From: Bryopsis sp. KO-2023
Lineage: Eukaryota > Chlorophyta > Ulvophyceae > Bryopsidales > Bryopsidaceae
Length of the DNA: 64,000 nucleotides
Reading direction: 5' to 3'
NCBI GenBank assembly: GCA_030272585.1
Contig: BSYQ01000016.1
Coordinates: forward strand, 186,001 to 250,000
The notes beneath the pieces were generated by a model, which saw only the letters and a list, made by a program, of their open reading frames with translations, did not search any database and was not told where the DNA came from. Below, piece by piece: positions 57,003 to 64,000 of the stretch. Every line of letters starts with the position of its first letter. Within the stretch, counting starts at the first letter, position 1. The translations under genes were made by a program, and so were the position numbers.

Positions 57003-58400
57003 TCACTTCCACCAGAAGCTCACTGAAAAACTAACATCTAGAGCTTTCACATAATGCCACCATTTGGGGGGAATATACAGCATCTGACCTGGTGCCAAAA
57101 TGCAATCGACCTTGTTCATATCGACAAGGCCCCCATCCCTGTCCAAATCGATCTGGCTCGAGTTTTTCCTCATTTCATCCTCGAACGGCAGCAATTTCTC
57201 CGTGCAACTTGGAGGATACAATCGAACGTATTTCCTCCCCACCACCTGGGAAAGCAAATTGTGGTGAGGGTCGTAATGCAAAGGAGTTATTGTAAATGGA
57301 GGTCCAAACCAAGCATTCACACTCTGAATTTCGCCTTCCCCTAGAGAACAGTAATCCGGAGTGCGTATGTCCCTCTGCAGGCCCGGAATCTGATCGAAAA
57401 GCGGATGCTGTGCCAAGTAGCCAATAGCATTCTCTGTCCTTCCCCCTTCGCGATTCTTTGGATCAGATGCTGGCAGCCGCCTTGTGCCGGTGGCGATATG
57501 CGAATCGATAAAATCGGAAAATGTTACCAGCTCCTGTTTCCAGCCTGGTGCCAGGTAATGCCTACCCACTTCGATTGGGACTGTTCGGAATCCATGCAAT
57601 TCTTTGAAATAACCTGGGTTCCTCCATTTCTCGAAAGCTGGCCACGTTTCGATGATCCCATCCACGATGCAAGGCTTTTCCCCGATCATGTATTTGAGAA
57701 AGAAATCCTCTAAAGATGGAAGCCGTTCAACATGAGGTCTATCAGAGTCGCTTTCCAATGATCCATCCGGTAAGGGCAGGTCGTTGTTAGATTCACCTAC
57801 AGAGAATTGGCTGTCCTCTGCACATGCTGCTTTCAGTTTCTTGTTCGATTTGTGTGTTTCTGAGAGCATCTCCTCCAGGTAAGAAATTTTTGAATCGACA
57901 AAGGCCCGAAACCTCGCTCCTCCCATCATCGCAGCCATGTCCAGTTTTTTCAACAAAGACTCGAATTTTTTTGTGGTGATTTTTGGAAGTGAATCCTGCG
58001 CATCGGGTTGAATCGACCGCCGCTTGCTCAGCGCAGCAAAACCGTCCCCTCGCCCACCATCTTTCGCAGGATTTGACGGAAAACTTTGCACTAAGCCGCC
58101 CCCTCTCTCAGGAAAAGTGCGCAAGGTGCAGTCGACTACCAGGATTTGAGAGAGAGCGTACGCGTCCCGCCATGCGACGTCGACGTCTTTCCAGTGGCCG
58201 GTGTGGATTTTCTCCCAGCAAATTTCGCTCAGAATTTCTGCCTCGTGCAGCTCTCCCCCACTGCACGCGCGCTTGGCGAACTCCACGCAGCTCCGGCCGC
58301 CTGCGTTCTCCAGATCAGGGAAAAAACTGTCTGCTGCTCCTGCAATCTCTTCCATTTCGATTTTTTTTCCGCGAGCGAATGAGCTTTCCAGCATGGGCAT
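57003..58400 (-). CDS. JmjC-domain dioxygenase, JMJD5/KDM8-like
   Basis: One uninterrupted frame of 465 residues. The C-terminal JmjC domain belongs to the JMJD5 (KDM8; JMJ30 in plants) group of Fe(II)/2-oxoglutarate oxygenases. It shows NAWFGPPFTITPLHYDPHHN with iron ligands His375 and Asp377, GRKYVRLYPP, and LYIPPKWWHYVKALDVSFSV with the third ligand His449. The cupin entry region LPSLEDFFLKYMIGEKPCI and AFEKWRNPGYF are also typical. The N-terminal 200 residues contain GHWKDVDVAWRDAYALSQIL, which corresponds to the helical N-terminus of JMJD5. In animals the enzyme hydroxylates arginine and in plants the orthologue affects the circadian clock; the role here is inferred. It has no intron, unlike nearly all neighbours. 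Confidence 0.92.
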   Translation of the reverse strand: MPMLESSFARGKKIEMEEIAGAADSFFPDLENAGGRSCVEFAKRACSGGELHEAEILSEICWEKIHTGHWKDVDVAWRDAYALSQILVVDCTLRTFPERGGGLVQSFPSNPAKDGGRGDGFAALSKRRSIQPDAQDSLPKITTKKFESLLKKLDMAAMMGGARFRAFVDSKISYLEEMLSETHKSNKKLKAACAEDSQFSVGESNNDLPLPDGSLESDSDRPHVERLPSLEDFFLKYMIGEKPCIVDGIIETWPAFEKWRNPGYFKELHGFRTVPIEVGRHYLAPGWKQELVTFSDFIDSHIATGTRRLPASDPKNREGGRTENAIGYLAQHPLFDQIPGLQRDIRTPDYCSLGEGEIQSVNAWFGPPFTITPLHYDPHHNLLSQVVGRKYVRLYPPSCTEKLLPFEDEMRKNSSQIDLDRDGGLVDMNKVDCILAPGQMLYIPPKWWHYVKALDVSFSVSFWWK

Positions 58401-58507
58401 ATGTCAGACAGACGAAAAAAGGGCATCTACAGTACCTATCTGTCAGGACGATTCTTGCACTTGAGACGTTTTGAAAGCGGGTCGCTGGCAGTTCCACTGG
58501 AATCCGA
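58401..58507. promoter_or_regulatory. Very short divergent promoter, JmjC / zinc-finger L7Ae genes
   Basis: Only 107 bases lie between the two start codons, so the genes must share a core promoter region or have overlapping leaders. Confidence 0.55.
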
Positions 58508-61500
58508 ATGGATACCAACGAAGCTGGTTGGGAAACAGTGAGAAAACGCCCCCCAAAACCGTCGCACGGATCCGAACAAGTGTCGCTCACCCGCACTGCC
58601 AGTCAAGCGAGCCATCCCCAACCTGCCGCACGTAAAAGTAGATCCAAGCCTTTGAATCCCTCGCCTTCGAAAGCACCAGCTGCTGGACACGTCTACCAAC
58701 CAAGACAAGGAAGGGAAAGAGGGGGTCGTCGAGAACCACGTGGATCAAGCGACGCGCAATTCCGGCAGGCAGCGCCAGCGCGAAAGGGAAAGCAAGCCCG
58801 AGAGGATGCGCGACAGGCGTTGCAGGCGGAGGCGCGAAAGAGCGAGAAGGATGTTTTCACGGGGCGGCGACATTGCCTGTCTTGCGGGAAAGCTTTTTCG
58901 GCCATCGAATCTCTCGCGGAACACCTCAAGAAGCACGATGGGGTGAACTCTGACGACTATAAGGTTCTGCACTACGAACGTCAACGGGCCAGGGGAGGCG
59001 CAGCCCCCCGGCCCTCCAGGACTGGATTCACCACGAGTGACTTGTTCGAAGCTGCTCTTGCGAAAGCGAGGCTGAGAAAGGAGTCGAGGACGGATTCGAG
59101 TAAAGCGACGTCGCGCCAACGGCGAGCGCAGAATTCCGGAACGGTGGTGGCGAGCACTGGGCTGGCCCGGAACGTGTCGAAAGCGCCGAAGGTTAAAGCG
59201 AGCTCGAACAAGCAGGATGGGTTGCAAAGCATCGAGGAGGACGAGAGGCTGAGGCTTGAATCAGCTTTCCAAGGCCTCAAATTGAAACGTGAGCGGGCCA
59301 ACCCACTGAAGTGTTTTTATAAAAACGAAGCGTTCATCCTTGCACTTACCCTCCACGAAAAAGAAAGAGAGCTCTGGAGCAAGGGTTCACTCCATGAAGT
59401 CTAGGTCCTTCCCCAGAATCATGATTTTTTTTTCATCCAGCAAATCACAGTTGGCGTTTTGAATGACCTGATACGACAATAGGCACTCGACGGCTTGCAA
59501 AGAGGACAAAAAGGGTCACCGCAGTTAAGAAATTTGTGATGCTGGAGAGGGTTGCTGCTGCTCAAAGGCTGGTTGAAAGGGCTACTTCCAGGGTCCGGGA
59601 TTTCGAACAGCAGAAAAATCTTTTTGGGGACAAAACGCTTGATGAAACAGAATCGATCAAACAAGAGGCAGAGGTAGTAGTCTGAGGATCTGTGGGATTT
59701 TGCTCTACTGATCAGTGATCCAAACCCAATCACCTTCTCAGTCCATGTTTTCGCATCAATGCACAGTTCTTGCTGTTCATCCGATTTTCTGCGTGAAAAA
59801 TTGGGGAGGCCAAAAAGGAGAAAGCATTTATGATGATCAAATGCGTTTGGTGATGTGTATTCACATGCTTACTTCCTAACAGAATCAAGCCAATGCCGAT
59901 AGGTCAAAAACATCATATCTTTGTTCAGCCAGTCTCCGTGCCTGAAAGGACCCTTCGGGTGTTTCTGTTGGTACGGAAATGGATCATGCTCCCCATTGGA
60001 GTGATGTTCGATTCTGGTGTAGTAGATCGCAGCTCTACTTGTCGCCCTCTCCAAGGCCGAAGATGGGCTGAGGGAGGCCAAAGCTCAGATGCAAAAAAAA
60101 GTCACCGCTCGACAGCATGTGATGAATCTTCTCTACGTCTCGCTCAGGAGCGACGCTGTGAATGAAGGGCTCAGTGAAATGGGCTCCATAGATTATGACC
60201 AGAAAGCTGCTTCGGAGGTTTTGGCTCTGTTCGATGAGCTAGATGCCAGTGTGTCAGAGGATGAAGGTGAGAAATCGTATTCATGATCCAACCTTCTTGG
60301 GTTGGAGGTTCAAATTTTGCCATTTGGTGCAATTTCCAGGAGGTACATGAGCTTTCCTTCAGATATTTTCAAGAAGGTCAGGGATGGTTTAATGTTTGAA
60401 GGACAAACTGAATGGATAGAGTCTTTTTGTCTAATGTGTGAAAACCTCACTCTAGGTTCAATTTTGTTATGTCCAGGGAAAGACAAAGAAGAGGGCAAGG
60501 AGGAAGCTTCTGATTGGCCAGCAACTCCGCCAAATGATGGCTGTCCCAATGAAGAGCAATCGCTGGGAGAGATCGTGCAGAATCAAAAGGCGGAAGAACC
60601 AATGACCCCATCCAACAGCTCCATTAGCGATTTCGAAGGACCTCCGGACTTGCTTACAGCATGGGCATCATCCGCTGGTTTAAATCAACAATTTGCGGAG
60701 TTTCTCAACATGGAAGCACCTGCAATGAATTCCGCCGATTCTGTTGACAGCAGAGCCTCTCAGGGTTGGAATGAAAATGCTGATGGAGTACTCAGGGAAA
60801 ATCTTGCTGATGGGGATGATTTGTCGGGCTCCAGCAGTGACGAAACCTCATGTCTGGCTGACATGGAGACCAACGTGCTTGCTGATTGGGCCAATACTGC
60901 GGGAAGCGGTGGAATCGATTTCCAGTCTTTGTTATTCGCCCAAGAGGAAAATTCTCGATCCCCGAGTCCCCCCAAAAGAGTCGATTCTGGAAATGGTTCT
61001 ATGTCAGCCATGAAAACTCAGGAGAAAGGTGTTACTTTGAGGGTTGCTCATCAATCCGAGAGTCCATGCAATCAATCAATCGTTTTTCTGGAAGGGAATG
61101 TGAAGCTCGATTTGGGTGGTAGTACAAGTGGGGTGGACAAACTTGGTGTGGAAACGAATGCGCAAGATGATATTCGGAGGGCTGCATCCGGGAATGCAAA
61201 AGTGAGGCAAGCATACAAAAACAACAGAAAACACAACAAGAGATTGCGCTTCATGTGGATGGTCCAGTCTAGCTGACCTTCGTTTTCAAAATCTTAGTCA
61301 TCAATTCCAACAAGTGAGCTCCCTAGACCATCACCTGCTAAAAACAACACATTGCACTTGGACATTTGAATCGTTCACTGTTAAGAAATGTGTAATGAAA
61401 CCAGGAGGATGAAAGCGCTGGTTCTGGTGTGATCATGCCAATGCAGCCCCCCCAGCCCACCGTGAACAAAGCAAAGACTGTCCGAAGCTATGCTGCTGTG

Positions 61501-62724
61501 CTTTCAGGGAAACCACACAAGATGGCCTCCCTCGATAAGGAAATAGGCACAGATTCTGCAATAGCTGAAGCTGATCCAGACCTGGGTGAAAATTTCGAGA
61601 CAAAAAAAAAGAAAAGAAAGAAAAAGAAGAAAAAGCCTGTGGCTGATGGGAGCCATTCGCAACCCCTTGAAGGTGAGCGGGTGGAATTTCCTTTCTCGAC
61701 ACGTTCTTTTTGTTTTCTTTTTCCCGCCCGCAAATATTGGCCTCTGCACAACGGACTGCCTTTTTGCATCGATCGATTGATCCTGCCTAGTTTCAGTGTT
61801 CGATGAGCCCTATGTCTGCAAGATGTTGTGGCGGCCAGACCAGAAATGCGATTATTGCAGGGCAAGAAAGCAATTTGGCGAGGGCTTTTGCTTGCGATAT
61901 GTGTGGGGTTGCATGTTCGACCTCTGGCGATCTACAAGAGCATTTGAGAGGAAAATTGCACGCAAACAAGGCAGCCCGAGATGCCATGATTTCAATGGAA
62001 GAGCACACCAGAGAAAGCGTATTGATGGAGTCGCCAATACCTGGGACGGTCAAAGCGGTGGATGATGCTGTGGTGGCTCTCTTGACCAGGCTGAATGAAC
62101 TTCAGCACAATTCCCTCGTACGGCACAATGAGGAGAGGGTGAGTTTTGGGCTTGTATGCATGATTTCTTTTTCAGAGGCGAGGATTGCCTTCTTTGTTCT
62201 TGCTTGTTTTTTCTTCTTTAATTGTTCATTTTTCCATGCTTTCTAATCGACACACCCACTGTTTCTTTTCGATTCTTTTTTGTTATCCTGTGCGTTTTTT
62301 ATGTGTCATGAGGCCAATCATTGACGGAGGTTCTCCTTCATCCAATTTGCATTCAAATTTCTATTTTAAAATTTGCTGTGGGGTGTGTGCGAATTAGAGC
62401 AAGGCACATCGATGGCTGACCAACGGAACCAAAGAAGTTACACGAGCTTTGACAAAGGGCAAACTGAAAGCCATGATTTTGGCATCCAACATAGAGAACC
62501 CACTAGATGATGCGATTTCCAAGATCGTCGAAGGCGTGAGGTCCCAAGGGGTGTTTGCAGTGTATGCCCTGAATCGAAAAAAACTGGGGCGTATATTCCA
62601 TTTTCGCAAGAAAATGTCTGTGGTGGGGATCCTCGATTTGAACGGGGTTCAGCCATTGTTTCAACATCTCCAGGAATCAGTGGAGGCCAGCCCGCAAGTT
62701 AGAGTGGGCATCGTAGATTTGTGA
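58508..62724 (+). CDS. Zinc-finger protein with C-terminal SBP2-like L7Ae domain
   Basis: Seven exons (58508-59288, 59483-59673, 60026-60266, 60477-61201, 61405-61672, 61861-62138, 62398-62724) close exactly into 936 residues. The N-terminus starts MDTNEAGWETVRKR and has a C2H2 finger (Cys123, Cys126, His139, His143). A basic helical region follows, then an acidic disordered centre, a poly-lysine block (encoded about 61600-61635) and a U1/matrin-type finger CDMCGVACS...HLRGKLH (747-769). The last 108 residues are an L7Ae/L30e kink-turn-binding fold with GTKEVTRAL, AMILASN, VYALNRKKLGR and MSVVGILDLNGV. The last two blocks are close to the SECIS-binding protein 2 family, which recruits selenocysteine insertion to mRNAs. 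A generic L7Ae RNA-binding role is the alternative. An earlier stop at 59402-59404 would end a shorter form if intron 1 were retained. Confidence 0.8.
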
Positions 62725-63322
62725 ATTCTAAGTAGTTTGCATGCCTCCATTTTAGAGTGGTCCTCAGATGTAAGCACAACCATTGAAATCTCTGCCCAAT
62801 TTTAGGCATTTTCAGTGTGGCAAGTTCCCTAAACTTTGAAAAACCGCGAAAAAATAAACCGACCATGACAATTGTGGGACCTCTGGTGCATCTGCCGTCG
62901 ACTTGTTCGCACGGTTTCTGTTGCTTCTTGCCATCCATCAGTCAGCGACGCACACACACAGAGCCACCCTCTGATCCTGCCCTTTTCGCAGTAATCTTCC
63001 CCAGCTTCCTGCCTGGTGTTGCTGGCCACTGCTTGGCCCCCCGATTTGGTAAGTAATTACGCAAGAGAGCACACATTCAGCTCCCAGCCTGCCTTTTCAC
63101 TCCCCATGTCGGACTGACAGGCCAATCCAAGCCCCTGTTGCCCAGGCCTCCGCGAAAATGCCGTCGCTATCAGAGGCGGGGCTTGGCAACGGTGGCTTTT
63201 CGAACTGTACCCACCGAGTCGACAGCCGAAAAGTAGCCTGCCTATCGATCGAAAATAGATTCGCGTATAGATAGGAACTCGCGAAGGAGTTTCAGCGCAG
63301 AAAAGGGTTGTTTCTTTCGGGC
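62725..63322. other. Spacer
   Basis: 3' flank of the L7Ae gene and promoter side of the last gene. No exon is supported. Confidence 0.5.
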
Positions 63323-64000
63323 ATGAGCAGAGGGGCGTCGGGAAAACGCAGGTCAGAGGCGTCACGTAGGAACGATGCGTATTGGACGGTGGCTGCTGCC
63401 GCCCTGGGGCTGTTTCTGATCCACTACCTGTGGTGGAGTTCGTTGTGGGCATGGGAGGAGCGAAGCCCATCCGCAACCTCTCCGTCGGAAAGCGGCGAGG
63501 TTCTGAGAGTGCCCATCACGTTCAACGGGGAGCGATTGGTTTTGGAACTGAGGAAAGGTCAAGAAATTTCTGAAACCGTGGAGGAGTTCATCTTGAGCCA
63601 CAACATCCCTGGTGACCAGTTTCAGCACGTCAGCGATTCGCTTCGAATTCAGGCGTGGTCGCTCGGTTTCATTGATAGGACGGGCGTCAGCGTCGTTGAT
63701 CACACGACGGGCGAGCCCGTCAACGTCGAGCTCTCGCAAGGGGACGACGTCGAAGCGCGACTGCGAGAAACTGGAAGGATGAACGGGGTCGCCGATGACT
63801 TGCTGGAGCCTTTCGTGGAGTCGGCCATGTTGTCGCTGATCAAAGAGCGAGTGCTACCGCTGTTCGCTGTGGACGTGGAGTTTAAAGGGATCAAAGGCCA
63901 AGTGCGGTATTTCCAGGGCGACCGCCTGGAGGAGGTCGTTCAAAGTTTCTGTAAGCTGCACGATTTGAAGGGCAAAGCCGTCAGATCGATAGGGAACGCG
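63323..64000 (+). CDS. One-pass membrane protein, 5' part, unidentified
   Basis: From ATG 63323 the frame stays open to the window edge (226 residues). A basic start (MSRGASGKRRSEASRRND) is followed by one hydrophobic segment (AYWTVAAAALGLFLIHYLWW, about residues 19-38), a type II anchor arrangement. The rest is soluble in character, with segments such as RVPITFNGERLVLELRKGQ and VEEFILSHNIPGDQF, which hint at a beta-rich domain facing the lumen. G/C-rich codons without intron signals. Family not recognised. A secretory-pathway enzyme such as a glycosyltransferase is conceivable, but nothing catalytic is visible in this part. Confidence 0.7.
   Translation, partial: MSRGASGKRRSEASRRNDAYWTVAAAALGLFLIHYLWWSSLWAWEERSPSATSPSESGEVLRVPITFNGERLVLELRKGQEISETVEEFILSHNIPGDQFQHVSDSLRIQAWSLGFIDRTGVSVVDHTTGEPVNVELSQGDDVEARLRETGRMNGVADDLLEPFVESAMLSLIKERVLPLFAVDVEFKGIKGQVRYFQGDRLEEVVQSFCKLHDLKGKAVRSIGNA

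Noticed and set aside
59419-59733. Minus-strand frame of 104 residues, with another at 59869-60081
   Set aside because: They read protein-like, but the plus strand here carries exons of the L7Ae gene whose phases close exactly, so these are shadows.
1-64000. CRISPR arrays, operons with Shine-Dalgarno sites, prophage
   Set aside because: No direct-repeat/spacer pattern, and the spliced genes show that the DNA is eukaryotic.
1-64000. tRNA and rRNA genes
   Set aside because: No cloverleaf with a proper T-arm (GGTTCRANYCC) or rRNA core sequence was recognised by eye; a tRNAscan-SE run would be decisive.

Overview
This window is nuclear DNA of a green-lineage eukaryote, most likely a flagellate green or early-branching streptophyte alga. 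Genes are split by many GT-AG introns of about 80-1300 bases. Coding exons have mixed base use, while introns and spacers are rich in T-runs and G-runs. The organism call rests on four things: a chlorophyll a/b LHCII protein of the green type; a phosphoethanolamine cytidylyltransferase with a plant-like N-terminal membrane anchor; a plastid YlmG/YGGT protein; and coiled-coil, IQ and Dpy-30 proteins of the kind found in motile cilia. A Mesostigma-like alga would fit, but the species is inference.

Layout, left to right: the 3' part of a coiled-coil, probably axonemal, gene (121-1965, +); a large serine-rich orphan (2689-5502, +); a secreted cysteine-repeat protein in six exons (6497-8079, +); the nine-exon ethanolamine-phosphate cytidylyltransferase gene (9933-14803, +), whose last intron carries a Stowaway-like element with 197-bp inverted repeats; an RWD-domain protein (16378-18515, +); LHCII (19412-20344, +); a 5'-truncated non-LTR retrotransposon that carries an intact dUTPase frame (about 21510-23597, +); CCT5/TCP-1 epsilon in ten exons (24388-28426, -); two partly resolved candidate genes around an IQ/Dpy-30 protein (28975-32469, +); two same-strand paralogues joining about eight membrane segments to a class 3 lipase (32514-35265 and 38528-41230, +); eIF3b in eleven exons (42737-47939, -); plastid YlmG (48369-48944, +); an ankyrin-repeat protein (49424-54216, -) with one 3.1-kb intron; an unidentified gene whose intron holds a second inverted-repeat element (54477-56388, +); an intronless JMJD5/KDM8-like gene (57003-58400, -); a seven-exon zinc-finger protein with a C-terminal L7Ae domain resembling SECIS-binding protein 2 (58508-62724, +); and the start of a one-pass membrane protein (63323 to the window edge, +).

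The genes do not form an operon-like pathway. Housekeeping functions (CCT5, eIF3b, PECT), plastid functions (LHCII, YlmG) and cilium-type proteins are interleaved. Four gene pairs are divergent with short shared promoters. Exon boundaries were read by hand from splice dinucleotides, reading phase and family similarity. For CCT5, eIF3b, PECT, LHCII, the ankyrin protein, the RWD protein and the L7Ae protein, all phases close into one uninterrupted frame.

The best leads for something new are the retroelement with an RT frame overlapping a dUTPase frame, the Stowaway-like element with a possible Ulp1-like coding scrap, the SBP2-like zinc-finger protein (which would point to selenoprotein synthesis), and the lipase paralogue pair.
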